DNA from: Acidovorax soli
GTDB lineage: Bacteria; Pseudomonadota; Gammaproteobacteria; Burkholderiales; Burkholderiaceae_C
NCBI RefSeq assembly: GCF_014207955.1
Contig: NZ_JACHLK010000002.1
Span: forward strand, 1-64,000
Direction: 5' to 3'
Length of the DNA stretch: 64,000 nucleotides
This document shows positions 17,042 to 29,401 of the stretch, piece by piece. Within the stretch, counting starts at the first letter, position 1, and each line of letters opens with the position of its first letter. Under the pieces are notes generated by a model. It worked only from the letters and a program-made list of their open reading frames with translations. It was not told the DNA's origin and made no database searches. The position numbers and the translations under genes were made by a program.

Positions 17042-20000
17042 GTGCGTCTCACCTCCATCAAGCTTTCCGGCTTCAAGTCCTTCGCTGAGCCCACCAACTT
17101 CATGCTGCCCGGGCAGCTGGTGGGCGTGGTGGGCCCCAACGGCTGCGGCAAGTCCAACATCATGGATGCGGTGCGCTGGGTGCTGGGCGAGAGCAAGGCC
17201 AGCGAGCTGCGTGGCGAGTCCATGCAGGACGTGATCTTCAGCGGCACCACCACGCGCAAGCAGGCCAGCCGCGCCAGCGTGGAGCTGGTGTTCGACAACT
17301 CCGACCACCGGGCCGGCGGCCAGTGGGGCCAGTACGGCGAGGTGGCGGTGCGCCGCGTGCTCACGCGCGATGGCACCAGCAGCTACTTTCTGAACAACCA
17401 GCCCGTGCGCCGCCGCGACGTGCAGGACGTGTTCCTGGGCACGGGCCTGGGGCCGCGCGCCTACGCCATCATCGGCCAGGGCACCATCAGCCGCATCATC
17501 GAGTCGCGGCCCGAAGAGCTGCGCCTGTTCCTCGAAGAGGCGGCCGGTGTCTCCAAGTACAAGGAGCGCCGCCGCGAGACGGAAAACCGCCTGTCGGACA
17601 CGCGCGAGAACCTCACGCGGGTGGAAGACATCCTGCGCGAGTTGAACGCCAACCTCGAAAAGCTCGAAAAGCAGGCCGAGGTGGCCGCCAAATACAACGC
17701 CCTGCATTCCGACGCCACGCTCAAACAGCACCAGCTGTGGTTTCTGAAGCGCGCCGACGCTGAAGCCGACCAGGCCAAGGTGCGCCTCGATGGCCTGCAG
17801 GCCGTGAACGACCTCGAATCGCGCATGGCCGATCTGCGCGCGGTCGAGGCCGACCTCGAAACCATCCGCCAGGCCCACTATGCGGCCGGCGACCAGGTCA
17901 ACCAGGCCCAGGGCAAGCTCTACGAGGCCACGGCCGAGGTGGGCCGCCTGGAGGCCGAGATCCGCTATGTGGTGGAGGGCCGGCTGCGGGTGGAGCAGCG
18001 CCTGGTGACGCTGGCCGAGCAGATCGCCCAGTGGTCCGCGCGCAAGGAAGAGGCCGACATCGAATTGGAGAACCTCGCCGGTGCCGGCGTGGACGCCGAG
18101 GAGCGTGCCGAGCTGCTGGCCGCCCAGGTCGAAGAGCAGGCCATGCAGCTGCCCGACCTCGAAGAGGCCCTGCGCCAGGCGCAGAGCCGCACGACCGAGC
18201 AGCGCGCCAGTGTGGTCCAGGTGCAGCAGCAGATCGGTGTGCTGGCCGCCGAGCAGCGCAGCATCGACGAGCAAAGCCGCCAGTTCGACGCGCGCTACGA
18301 ACGCCTGCGCACCGACCGCAATGCCTTGGCTGCCCCCGACGAGGCGCGCCTGGCCAACCTGCAGGAACAGCTGGACGAGGCCAAGGAACTGGCAGAGACC
18401 ACCGAAGCGCGCCTGGCCGAGCTGCAGGAGGCCGTGCCGCAACTGGACGAAGACCGTCGCACGCGCCAGCAGGCCGTGAACAGCGAAAGCGCGCGCCAGG
18501 CCGACCTCTCGGCCCGCATGGAAGCGCTCAAGGCCCTGCAGGAAAAGGTCAAGACCGATGGCAAGCTGCGCCCCTGGCTGGCCAAGCACGGCCTCGATGG
18601 CCTGCAAGGCCTGTGGAGCCGCATCCACATCGAAACCGGCTGGGAGAACGCGTTGGAAGCCGCGCTGCGCGAGCGCCTGGCCGCATTGGAAGTGGGGCGC
18701 CTGGACATGGTGCGCGGCTTCCTGGGCTCAGGCGGTACCGATGCGCCGCCGGCCCGCCTGGCCTTCTACAGCCTGCCCTTGGCAGGTGCACCCGAGGCGG
18801 CCTCGCCGCATGCGCGCCTGTCGGACCTGCTGCGCATCCACGATGCCGGTCTGCGCGCCGTGCTGGTCGACTGGCTGCAGGGCTGCTACACCGCCCCCAC
18901 GCTGGACGAAGCCCTGAACCGCCGTGGCTCGCTGCAGCCGGGCGAGGTGGTGTTCGTGCCCTCGGGCCATGCCGTCAGCGCGCACAGCGTGAGCTTCTAT
19001 GCCCAGGACTCCGAGCAATCGGGCATGCTGGCGCGCGCGCAGGAGATCGAGCACCTCGAAAAGGAGCTGCGTGCCCAGGCCCTGATCGCCGAGGAGTCGC
19101 GCACCGCCCTGGTCCGCGCCGAGGCCGCCTATGCCGACGCTTCGCAGCGCCTGGTGGGCGCGCGCCGCGAGGCCACCGAAGCACAAAGCCGCGCCCATGA
19201 GCTGCAGGTCGAGACCTTGCGCCTGACGCAGTTGGCAGAGCAGACCCGTGCGCGCAGTGCCCAGATCGGTGCCGACATCGCCGAGATCGAGGCCCAGTTG
19301 TCCGACCTGCAGGAGCGCCGTGTGGCCGCCGAAGCCCGCTTCGAGGAGCTGGACATGCAGTTGGCCGACAGCCAGGAGCGCGAGGCGCAACTGGGCGACC
19401 GCGTGATCGAGGCCGAGCGCAAGCTGGCCGCCTGCCGCGAGCAGCAGCGCACGCTGGAGCGCCAGGCGCAGGAGGCCACCTTCTCGCAGCGCAGCCTGGA
19501 GGCGCGCCGCGGTGAACTGAACCGCTCGATCGAGACCGCCAACCAGCAGGCGGCTTCGCTCACCGATGAGCAGCAGCGTGCGCGTGACGAGCTGGCCCGC
19601 TTGTCGGATGCCGCTGCCCAGGGCGGCCTGCAGGCGGCGCTGGAAGTGAAGATGGAGCGCGAGAAGGCCCTTGGCGCCCAGCGCAGCGAGTACGACGACC
19701 TGACCGCCAAGCTGCGCGCCAGCGACGAGCGGCGCATGCAGCTCGAACGTGCGCTCGATCCGCTGCGCGCGCGCATCACCGAATTCCAGCTCAAGGAGCA
19801 GGCCGCGCGCCTGGGCCTGGAGCAGTACAGCACCCTGCTGGCCGACGCCCAGGCCGACCTGGAGGCCGTGGCCCAGTCGATTGCCGAGGGCAATGTGCGC
19901 GTGTCCGGCCTGCAGGGCGAGATCGACCGCCTGCACCGCGAGATCGCCGCGCTGGGCGCCGTGAACCTGGCGGCGCTGGACGAACTCAAGCTGGCCAGCG

Positions 20001-20566
20001 AGCGCAAGGTCTTCCTCGATGCGCAGACGGCCGACCTGACCGAGGCCATGAACACGCTGGAAGACGCGATCCGCAAGATCGACGGCGAGACGCGCCAGCT
20101 GCTCTCGGGCACCTTCGATACCGTGAATGGCCATTTCGGGCGCATGTTCCCTGAGCTGTTCGGCGGCGGCCAGGCCAAGCTCATCATCACCGGCGACGAA
20201 ATCCTCGACTCCGGCGTGCAGGTGATGGCCCAGCCCCCGGGCAAGAAGAACCAGACCATCCACCTGCTGTCGGGTGGCGAGAAGGCACTGACCGCCATCG
20301 CCCTGGTGTTCGCCATCTTCCAGCTCAACCCCGCGCCGTTCTGCCTGCTGGACGAGGTGGACGCGCCGCTGGACGACGCCAACACCGAGCGCTATGCCAA
20401 GCTGGTCTCCAGCATGAGCAAGGGCACGCAGTTCCTGTTCATCAGCCACAACAAGATCGCCATGGAAATGGCCGAGCAGTTGATCGGCGTGACCATGCAG
20501 GAGCAGGGCGTCTCGCGCATCGTGGCGGTCGATATGGAATCCGCCTTGTCCATGGCCGATGCATGA
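17042..20566 (+). CDS. smc: Chromosome segregation protein SMC
   Basis: An 1174-residue SMC ATPase, which with ScpA and ScpB loads on the origin region and aligns chromosome arms. Walker A is GPNGCGKSN at residues 31-39, the signature LLSGGEKALTAIAL is near 1075, and Walker B FCLLDEVDAPLDD near 1103. Two long coiled coils flank a hinge at about 510-660 (LEVGRLDMVRGFLGSGG to VSFYAQDSEQSGML). Translation starts at GTG 17042; the fold begins immediately (RLTSIKLSGFKSF). It is followed by zipA and ligA, the usual Burkholderiales order. Confidence 0.97.
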   Translation: MRLTSIKLSGFKSFAEPTNFMLPGQLVGVVGPNGCGKSNIMDAVRWVLGESKASELRGESMQDVIFSGTTTRKQASRASVELVFDNSDHRAGGQWGQYGEVAVRRVLTRDGTSSYFLNNQPVRRRDVQDVFLGTGLGPRAYAIIGQGTISRIIESRPEELRLFLEEAAGVSKYKERRRETENRLSDTRENLTRVEDILRELNANLEKLEKQAEVAAKYNALHSDATLKQHQLWFLKRADAEADQAKVRLDGLQAVNDLESRMADLRAVEADLETIRQAHYAAGDQVNQAQGKLYEATAEVGRLEAEIRYVVEGRLRVEQRLVTLAEQIAQWSARKEEADIELENLAGAGVDAEERAELLAAQVEEQAMQLPDLEEALRQAQSRTTEQRASVVQVQQQIGVLAAEQRSIDEQSRQFDARYERLRTDRNALAAPDEARLANLQEQLDEAKELAETTEARLAELQEAVPQLDEDRRTRQQAVNSESARQADLSARMEALKALQEKVKTDGKLRPWLAKHGLDGLQGLWSRIHIETGWENALEAALRERLAALEVGRLDMVRGFLGSGGTDAPPARLAFYSLPLAGAPEAASPHARLSDLLRIHDAGLRAVLVDWLQGCYTAPTLDEALNRRGSLQPGEVVFVPSGHAVSAHSVSFYAQDSEQSGMLARAQEIEHLEKELRAQALIAEESRTALVRAEAAYADASQRLVGARREATEAQSRAHELQVETLRLTQLAEQTRARSAQIGADIAEIEAQLSDLQERRVAAEARFEELDMQLADSQEREAQLGDRVIEAERKLAACREQQRTLERQAQEATFSQRSLEARRGELNRSIETANQQAASLTDEQQRARDELARLSDAAAQGGLQAALEVKMEREKALGAQRSEYDDLTAKLRASDERRMQLERALDPLRARITEFQLKEQAARLGLEQYSTLLADAQADLEAVAQSIAEGNVRVSGLQGEIDRLHREIAALGAVNLAALDELKLASERKVFLDAQTADLTEAMNTLEDAIRKIDGETRQLLSGTFDTVNGHFGRMFPELFGGGQAKLIITGDEILDSGVQVMAQPPGKKNQTIHLLSGGEKALTAIALVFAIFQLNPAPFCLLDEVDAPLDDANTERYAKLVSSMSKGTQFLFISHNKIAMEMAEQLIGVTMQEQGVSRIVAVDMESALSMADA

Positions 20567-20626
20567 CATGATGGCACCGACATACTTTCATTGCCCAGGC
20601 TGCTGGAACAGGCTGGAACAGGATCT

Positions 20627-21739
20627 ATGAGCACATTGCAAGTGAGTCTGGCCATCATCGGCGGCCTGGTGCTGGCCCTCATCGTGGCCTACAACGCCTG
20701 GACATCGCGCCGCAATGCGCCGCGGCGCGCCTCGCCCGAGGAGCCCGAGCACCTGGCCGACCCGGCGCTGCGCCAGGAGCCCGGCTTCGACACGGGCGCC
20801 GTGCAACTCACGGCGGCCGAGCTCGACAGCCTGGACCGTGGGACCGACCCCTCCGTGCACACGGTCGACGTGCTCGACGCGCTGCAGATGCCGGTGCCGC
20901 CGATGTCGCTGGAGCGCCGCCCGGGCCTGGACCCGTTGATCGACGTGATCGCGCCCCTGCAGCCCGAGCTCATCGTCTCGGGCGATGCCGCGCTGGCCGC
21001 CATGCCGCCCACCCGCCGCGCGGGCAGCAAGCCTTTTGCCATCGAGGGCTACAACGAAGCCACGCAGCAGTGGGAGACGCCGTCACCTGGTCAGCGCTAC
21101 CAGAGCTTCCAGGCGGGTGTGCAACTGGCCAACCGCATGGGGGCGCTCAACGAGATCGAGTTCTCGGAATTCGTGATGAAGGCCCAGGACTTTGCCGATG
21201 CGGTGAACGCGGCCCCCGATTTCCCTGACATGCTGCAGGAAGTGGCCCGTGCCCGCGAGCTCGACCAGTTCGCGAGCGACCACGATGCGCAACTGGCCTT
21301 CATGCTGCGCGCGCGCCAGGCCGCCTGGAGCCCGGGCTACATCCACCAGAATGCTGCGCGCCTGGGTTTCGTGTCCGGCGCCATGCCGGGCCGACTGGTG
21401 CTGCCCACGGGCAACCCGGGCCTGCCGCCACTGCTCACCCTGGGCTATGACACGCAGGCGGCATTGGCCGATGACCCGGACCAGTCTGCCATCCGCGACG
21501 TGACCCTGAGCCTGGACGTGCCCCAGGTGCACCGCGGCGAGCAACCCTTCACGCGCCTGCGCGAGGTCGCCACGGCCCTGTGCCAGGCCATGGACGGTGT
21601 GCTCTGCGACCAGAACGGCCACCCGCTGCCCGCCATGGCCATGGACCCCATCGCGACCGACCTGGAGCTGCTCTACGACCAGCTCGACGGGCGCGAGCTG
21701 TCGGCTGGCTCGGTGCTGGCGCGGCGGCTGTTCAGCTGA
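20627..21739 (+). CDS. zipA: Cell division protein ZipA
   Basis: A 370-residue protein with an N-terminal membrane anchor (STLQVSLAIIGGLVLALIVAYNAW, residues 2-26), an acidic and proline-containing linker (about 30-210) and a C-terminal FtsZ-binding domain (about 225-370; GYIHQNAARLGFVSGAMPGRLVLP, and PFTRLREVATALCQAMDGVLCDQNG). ZipA tethers FtsZ to the inner membrane at the division site. Beta-proteobacterial ZipA is divergent from E. coli, and position after smc and before ligA is the strongest support. Start ATG 20627 follows AGGA. Confidence 0.88.
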   Translation: MSTLQVSLAIIGGLVLALIVAYNAWTSRRNAPRRASPEEPEHLADPALRQEPGFDTGAVQLTAAELDSLDRGTDPSVHTVDVLDALQMPVPPMSLERRPGLDPLIDVIAPLQPELIVSGDAALAAMPPTRRAGSKPFAIEGYNEATQQWETPSPGQRYQSFQAGVQLANRMGALNEIEFSEFVMKAQDFADAVNAAPDFPDMLQEVARARELDQFASDHDAQLAFMLRARQAAWSPGYIHQNAARLGFVSGAMPGRLVLPTGNPGLPPLLTLGYDTQAALADDPDQSAIRDVTLSLDVPQVHRGEQPFTRLREVATALCQAMDGVLCDQNGHPLPAMAMDPIATDLELLYDQLDGRELSAGSVLARRLFS

Positions 21740-21771
21740 TGGCCGGAGACTGCGGGCCGAAAGGAGGGTTC

Positions 21772-24412
<2,641 letters not shown>

Positions 24413-24511
24413 GAACTTGCGCCGGCTTCCTGAGTCTGAGTTTGTTTTCCTTCGGGCCGCCAACGTGTTTCCCCTGTCCCTGATTTTCCCGGCCCCCGAG
24501 GGGCTTGCCTG

Positions 24512-26911
24512 ATGCCTCCCCTGCTTTCCTCCCTGGCCGCCCGACTGGCCGCGGGCCTGCGCCGCGCGCTCGCCTATGCACGGGCCTCCCGGCGCCGCAC
24601 CTGGCTGCTGGCCATCCTGGCCCTGCCCATGGCGCTGGTGCTCTACACCCTGGCGCTGATCCCGTTCACGCCGTCCATCAGCGACATCACCAAGGCCAAG
24701 ACCGAGCGGCCTGCACAGTTGATCTCTGCCGATGGCAAGGTGCTGTCCGAATACCGCTGGGCCAACCGCGAGTGGGTGGCCCTGAACCGCGTGGCACCGC
24801 ACGTGGTCAACGCCCTCATTGCCACGGAAGACCACCGCTTCTACGAGCACTGGGGCATGGACTGGCGGCGCACGGCGTCCTCCGTGGTGCACACGCTGCG
24901 TGGCGACCCGCAGGGCGGCTCCACCATCACGCAGCAGCTCGCGCGCAACCTGTTCCCCGAGGAGATCGGGCGCTCGCGCACCATCACGCGCAAGCTCAAG
25001 GAGGCGATCACCGCGATCAAGATCGAGATGTACTACTCCAAGGACGAGATCCTGGAGACTTATCTCAACACCGTGCCCTTTCTCTACAACGCCTTCGGCA
25101 TCGAGATGGCGGCGCGCACCTATTTCGACAAGTCGGCGGACAAGCTCAACCTGCTCGAGAGCGCCACGCTGATCGGCATGCTCAAGGGCACGGCCTACTA
25201 CAACCCCGTGATGAATCCGGAGCGCGCCCAGGCTCGGCGCAACACCGTGCTGGCGCAGATGGTCAAGCGCGACAAGCTCGACAAGGCCCAGTTCGACACC
25301 CTGCAAAAGCGCCCCCTGCGCCTGGACTTCGAGCGCCAGACCGAGGCCACGGGCCTGGCACCGCACTTTGCCCAGCAACTGCGCAAGACCCTGATCGCCT
25401 GGGCTGACGCCAATGGCTACAGCCTGCATGCCGACGGCCTGATGGTGCACACCACCATCGACTCGCGCCTGCAGGCCATGGCCAACCAGGCCGTGGCCAA
25501 GCAGGGCCGGCAGCTGCAGGGCATTGCCGATACGGCATGGGCCCAGCGCAGCGCCTGGAACCCGCAGTCGGACCTGGTGCAGGACTTCGTGCGCGATAGC
25601 TCCGAATACCGCACCGCGGTGGAGCAGGGCGCCACGCCCGACGAGGCGCTCAAGACCTTGCTGGCCGACACGGCCTTCATGCGCACCCTGCGCCAGAACA
25701 AGACCCGCGTGCAGGCCGGCTTCATGGCCATGGACCCGGTCACCGGCAAGGTGCTGGCCTGGGTGGGCAGCCGCGATTTCGGCCAGGACCCGTTCGACCA
25801 CGTGCAGCAGGCGCGGCGCCAGCCGGGCTCCACCTTCAAGCCTTTTGTCTACGGTGCGGCCTTCGAGCAGGGGGCGCTGCCCGACGATACGCTGATGGAC
25901 GAGGCCGTCGAGATCCCCCTGGGCGGCGGCCAGGTCTGGCGTCCCACCGACGGCGGCCCGCCGAGCGACGCGCCCATGACCCTGGCCGATGGCCTGGCCC
26001 TGTCCAAGAACACCATCACCGCGCAGCTCATGCACAAGGTCGGCCCGGCCCGTGTGGCCGAACTGGCCCAGGCCATGGGTGTGCGCGAGAGCAAGCTGGA
26101 ACTCGTGCCCTCGCTGGCCCTGGGCACCAGCCCGGTCACGCTGCGCGAGATGGTCACCGCCTACAGCACCATCGCCAATGCGGGCCGCTATGTGTCGCCG
26201 GTGCTCATCACGCGCATCGAAGACCGCCATGGCAAGGTGCTGCAGACCTTCACCCCACCGGCGGCAGAGAAGGTGCTGCCCACCGGTGCCGCACAGACCC
26301 TGCGCGCCGCCATGCGCGGTGTGATCGACAAGGGCACGGGCCGCGCCATCCGCTCGCGCTACGGCATCCAGGGCGATGTGGCGGGCAAGACCGGCACCAC
26401 GCAGGACAACACCGACGGCTGGTTCATCCTCATGCACCCGCGTGTGGTGGCCGGCGCCTGGGTGGGCTTCAACGACGGCCGCGTGACCCTGCGCAGCGAC
26501 TACTGGGGCCAGGGCGCCCACAGCGCGCTGCCCATGGTGGGCGACTTCGTGCAGCAGGCCTTCCGCTCCCAGGTGCTCGACGGCAAGGACCGTTTCATCG
26601 ACGAGGAAGACACCAGCGCCATGGGCAATGCCATGGCGGGCATGCGCAACTGGGTGATGGAGCTGTTCGGCCGTGATGCACCGGGCCAGCCTCCCGCCGG
26701 GGGCGCTTACCCGTCGCCGCTGCCCCCGGGCACGCTGCCGCCTGTCATCCGCGAGCCGGACCAGCCCGAGGCGCCGGCGCAGCGCGGCCCTGCACCGCCG
26801 GCCGAGCAGATGGTGCTGCCGCCGCCACCGCTGCTGCCGCCCATGCCTCCGTCGGTCAGCATTCCCCCGCCCGGCAGCGTGCAGGTGCCGGGGGCTGAAA
26901 CCCCGCCCTGA
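24512..26911 (+). CDS. Class A penicillin-binding protein (PBP1A family)
   Basis: A 799-residue bifunctional peptidoglycan synthase. One TM helix (about 31-52) is followed by the GT51 glycosyltransferase domain (EDHRFYEHWG, GGSTITQQLARNLF, LETYLNTVPF), then the transpeptidase domain with the serine of STFK at residue 440, the SKN box and KTGTT. The last 70 residues are rich in Pro and look disordered. The length and motif order match the PBP1A/PBP1C-type class A enzymes; the exact subclass is not certain. A monocistronic unit 99 bases after ligA. Confidence 0.93.
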   Translation: MPPLLSSLAARLAAGLRRALAYARASRRRTWLLAILALPMALVLYTLALIPFTPSISDITKAKTERPAQLISADGKVLSEYRWANREWVALNRVAPHVVNALIATEDHRFYEHWGMDWRRTASSVVHTLRGDPQGGSTITQQLARNLFPEEIGRSRTITRKLKEAITAIKIEMYYSKDEILETYLNTVPFLYNAFGIEMAARTYFDKSADKLNLLESATLIGMLKGTAYYNPVMNPERAQARRNTVLAQMVKRDKLDKAQFDTLQKRPLRLDFERQTEATGLAPHFAQQLRKTLIAWADANGYSLHADGLMVHTTIDSRLQAMANQAVAKQGRQLQGIADTAWAQRSAWNPQSDLVQDFVRDSSEYRTAVEQGATPDEALKTLLADTAFMRTLRQNKTRVQAGFMAMDPVTGKVLAWVGSRDFGQDPFDHVQQARRQPGSTFKPFVYGAAFEQGALPDDTLMDEAVEIPLGGGQVWRPTDGGPPSDAPMTLADGLALSKNTITAQLMHKVGPARVAELAQAMGVRESKLELVPSLALGTSPVTLREMVTAYSTIANAGRYVSPVLITRIEDRHGKVLQTFTPPAAEKVLPTGAAQTLRAAMRGVIDKGTGRAIRSRYGIQGDVAGKTGTTQDNTDGWFILMHPRVVAGAWVGFNDGRVTLRSDYWGQGAHSALPMVGDFVQQAFRSQVLDGKDRFIDEEDTSAMGNAMAGMRNWVMELFGRDAPGQPPAGGAYPSPLPPGTLPPVIREPDQPEAPAQRGPAPPAEQMVLPPPPLLPPMPPSVSIPPPGSVQVPGAETPP

Positions 26912-26932
26912 GCGCAGTGCGGGTGGCCCGCT

Positions 26933-27127
26933 TCAGGCAGGCTTCGCGCTCGGCCAGATGATGGCCTGCGCCACGATGACGCGCTCGCCGTTGAAAGTTG
27001 CGGCCGGTGAGCCGTACAGTTGGTATCCCAGCGCCAGGGCCTCGCTCACCCGCTTGCAGAAGGCCGCATCGTCAGGGCCGGTCAACAGGCGGTAGGTGGG
27101 CAGGTTGTCGGGTGGGATGGTGGTCAT
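26933..27127 (-). CDS. DUF1737 protein
   Basis: A 64-residue protein, MTTIPPDNLPTYRLLTGPDDAAFCKRVSEALALGYQLYGSPAATFNGERVIVAQAIIW. This is the whole of DUF1737: a small alpha-beta fold with the ALxxGYxLxGSP motif, of unknown function. It is encoded on the same strand as the NUDIX gene that ends 25 bases upstream, so it may be in the same unit. Confidence 0.8.
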   Translation of the reverse strand: MTTIPPDNLPTYRLLTGPDDAAFCKRVSEALALGYQLYGSPAATFNGERVIVAQAIIWPSAKPA

Positions 27128-27152
27128 GGCGGGATGGCCGGCGGGGGCCGGG

Positions 27153-27707
27153 CTATTCGATATCTATGCAGTGCAGGCCGAAGGCGCCTTTTTTTCTGTC
27201 GGCAAAAAAGGCCTCCAGCGTTTCCTTCACCGTGCGGAAGGCGATCTCGTCCCAGGGAATCTCTGCCTCGGTGAACAGTCGCGCCTCGATGGTCTCATGG
27301 CCTGGGTCGAACACCTCGCTCAGCAGCGTGGCCCGGTAGAAAAAATGCACCTGGCCCACCCGCCGCACGTTGAGCAGGCTGAACAGCGGGCCGATCTCGA
27401 TCTGCGCACCGGCCTCTTCGTCGGTCTCGCGCGCGGCGCCCTGCGCGGTGGTCTCTTCCAGTTCCATGAAGCCTGCGGGCAGCGTCCACTTGCCCCAGCG
27501 CGGCTCGATGTTGCGCTTGCACAGCAGCACGCGGCCGTCGGGCAGCGCAGGCACCGTGCCCACCACGTTGAGCGGGTTCTCGTAGTGCACCGTGTTGCAG
27601 GCCGGGCACACGGCGCGCTGCTTGGTGTCGCCGTCGTCGGGCAGGCGGTACTCCACGGCGGTGCCACAGGCGCGGCAATGTCGGATCGGGCTGCGGAAGC
27701 TGGTCAT
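27153..27707 (-). CDS. NUDIX hydrolase with zinc ribbon
   Basis: A 184-residue enzyme. The N-terminus carries a zinc ribbon (CRACG ... CPACN, about residues 11-38) as in NADH pyrophosphatase NudC-like proteins, followed by a full Nudix box, GFMELEETTAQGAARETDEEAG (G-x5-E-x7-RE-x2-EE), around residues 83-105. It hydrolyses some nucleoside diphosphate derivative; ADP-ribose or NADH-type substrates are plausible but not shown. The start at MTSFRSP is fixed by the zinc ribbon; a much longer frame upstream is antisense noise. Confidence 0.85.
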   Translation of the reverse strand: MTSFRSPIRHCRACGTAVEYRLPDDGDTKQRAVCPACNTVHYENPLNVVGTVPALPDGRVLLCKRNIEPRWGKWTLPAGFMELEETTAQGAARETDEEAGAQIEIGPLFSLLNVRRVGQVHFFYRATLLSEVFDPGHETIEARLFTEAEIPWDEIAFRTVKETLEAFFADRKKGAFGLHCIDIE

Positions 27708-27842
27708 GCGGTGGGGTCGGTCGTGGAGCAGGCGGCCCCGGTGGCCATCCTCAGCTATGAAAAAGGGAGTGTACCGTTCCCGGCGGTCGCCTGGGCGCGG
27801 GCGCGCCTCAGGCCCTGCGGGCGGCTCGCCCAGACCCGCCTT

Positions 27843-27859
27843 GGTAAGTGCCTGGTAAG
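27843..27859 (+). promoter_or_regulatory. Direct-repeat operator for an OmpR-type regulator
   Basis: GGTAAG, five bases, GGTAAG: a direct repeat of hexamers with an 11-base period, the geometry of PmrA/OmpR-family boxes. It ends 49 bases before mipA, the first gene of the unit that encodes the response regulator. Binding by that regulator is inferred. Confidence 0.5.
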
Positions 27860-27908
27860 GCGGGGCCGGCGAGCATGGCGGCTTTCCATTTCCATCGAGG
27901 AACCGTTC

Positions 27909-28718
27909 ATGCGCGTATCTCCCGCTTTTGCCCAGTGTCTGCAGGCTGCCGCCGTCACCGTGGCCGCCCTGGCCAGCCCGCTGCCGACCCTGGCCCAGGG
28001 AAAACCGGGGGAGGGCGGCGAGGGGGGCTCGTCCTGGGGGCTGGGTTTGGGTGTGGGCAGCAAGCAGCAGGCCTACCGGGGCATCGACCGCGACACCAAG
28101 GCCCTGCCGCTGCTGCAGTACGAGAACCAGTACGTCAAGATCATGGGGCCGGGCGCGGAGCTCAAGCTGCCCGGCCTGCGCATCAGCGACACCCAGCGCC
28201 TGTCCTTCGGGCTCATCGGCAAGTACGAGGGCTCGGGCTACGAGGCCAAGGATTCGCCCTACCTGGCCGGCATGGCCGAGCGCGAAGGCGGCTTCTGGCT
28301 CGGCGGCAAGCTGCAGTGGGACAATGAGTGGGCCAATGTGTCCGCGCGCTGGACGGCCGATGCCTCGGGCAACAGCAAGGGCCAGCAGTTCAGCCTGGGG
28401 CTGGAGCGCAACTTCCGCCTTGGCCAGCAGTTCATGCTGAGCCCGCGCCTCGTGGCCACCTGGCAGGACCGCAAGACCGTGGACTATTACCATGGCGTGC
28501 GCGCCGGCGAAGCCCGCGCGGGCCGTGCGGCCTACCTGGGAGAATCGGGCGTGAACACCGAGCTGGGCCTGCGCGGCATGTACCTGTTCGACCGCCACCA
28601 CTCGGTGATGGTGGATGTGGGCGTCACGCGCCTGCACTCGGGCATCAAGAACAGCCCGCTGGTGGACCGCTCCAGCGAGACCGGGGTCTTTGTGGGCTAT
28701 ATGTACCGTTTTCGATGA
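27909..28718 (+). CDS. MipA/OmpV family outer-membrane protein
   Basis: A 269-residue protein with a signal peptide (MRVSPAFAQCLQAAAVTVAALASPLPTLAQ, cleavage likely after AQ). The rest alternates strands ending with an aromatic/Arg C-terminus (GYMYRFR), typical of an outer-membrane beta-barrel. MipA-type proteins bind murein hydrolases or act as porin-like proteins. It opens an operon with a response regulator and histidine kinase; its stop overlaps the regulator start as ATGA. The GAGGAA site eight bases upstream supports ATG 27909. Confidence 0.88.
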   Translation: MRVSPAFAQCLQAAAVTVAALASPLPTLAQGKPGEGGEGGSSWGLGLGVGSKQQAYRGIDRDTKALPLLQYENQYVKIMGPGAELKLPGLRISDTQRLSFGLIGKYEGSGYEAKDSPYLAGMAEREGGFWLGGKLQWDNEWANVSARWTADASGNSKGQQFSLGLERNFRLGQQFMLSPRLVATWQDRKTVDYYHGVRAGEARAGRAAYLGESGVNTELGLRGMYLFDRHHSVMVDVGVTRLHSGIKNSPLVDRSSETGVFVGYMYRFR

Positions 28719-29401
28719 ACCGCATCCTGTTGGTGGAAGACCATGAACGCCTGGCCGGCCTGATCAGCAAGGGCCTGGCGGCCAGCGGCGTGGCCGTGGA
28801 CGTGGTGGACCGCGGCGACGCCGCCTGGGCGGCGCTGGAACAGGTGCCCTACCAGGCCATGGTGCTCGACCGGGGCCTGCCCGATGGCGATGGCCTGGCC
28901 CTGCTGCAGCGCATGCGCCGCGCGGGCCTGGGGGTGCCCTGCCTGGTGCTGACCGCACGCGACGCGCTGCGCGACCGGGTGGAGGGCCTGGAGGCCGGCG
29001 CCGACGACTACCTGCCCAAGCCCTTTGCCATGGACGAGATGGTGGCCCGCGTGCGCGCGCTGCTGCGCCGCCCCGTGGAGCACCGCACGCTGGACCCCGA
29101 GGCCGGCGACCTGCGCCTGCGCCCGGCCGAAGGCGTGATGGGCTGCGGCGAGGAGTCCATCACCCTGGCGCCGGCGGAGATGCAGATGATGCTGCTGCTG
29201 GTGCGCCGCCACGGCGACACCGTGCGCCGCAGCGCGCTGGAGGCGGCCGGCTGGGGCGCGAACGAGGCGGTGACGCCCAACGCGCTGGACGTGGCGCTGC
29301 ACCGCCTGCGCCGCAAGCTCTCGGCCATCGGCTCGGTGCAGCGCATCGTCAATGTCCGAGGGCTCGGGTATGCACTTCGCGAAGATGATCCGGCTCAATA
29401 G
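28715..29401 (+). CDS. OmpR/PmrA/QseB-type response regulator
   Basis: A 228-residue regulator. The receiver domain (1-115) has the acidic pair in LLVEDH, the phospho-acceptor Asp52 in MVLDRGLPDGDG, Thr in LVLTARD and Lys in YLPKPF. The C-terminal winged helix (130-225) ends in VALHRLRRKL and VNVRGLGYAL, as in the QseB/PmrA branch. It is co-translated with mipA and overlaps its kinase. A direct-repeat box upstream of mipA suggests that it regulates its own operon. Confidence 0.92.
   Translation: MNRILLVEDHERLAGLISKGLAASGVAVDVVDRGDAAWAALEQVPYQAMVLDRGLPDGDGLALLQRMRRAGLGVPCLVLTARDALRDRVEGLEAGADDYLPKPFAMDEMVARVRALLRRPVEHRTLDPEAGDLRLRPAEGVMGCGEESITLAPAEMQMMLLLVRRHGDTVRRSALEAAGWGANEAVTPNALDVALHRLRRKLSAIGSVQRIVNVRGLGYALREDDPAQ

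Noticed and set aside
13630..17376. 1248-codon open frame on the minus strand
   Set aside because: Antisense to the GGDEF-EAL gene and the start of smc; no recognisable domain.
27096..27908. N-terminal extension of the MipA protein
   Set aside because: It would include the region antisense to the NUDIX gene and the repeat operator; the signal peptide at 27909 and a good ribosome site fix the true start.
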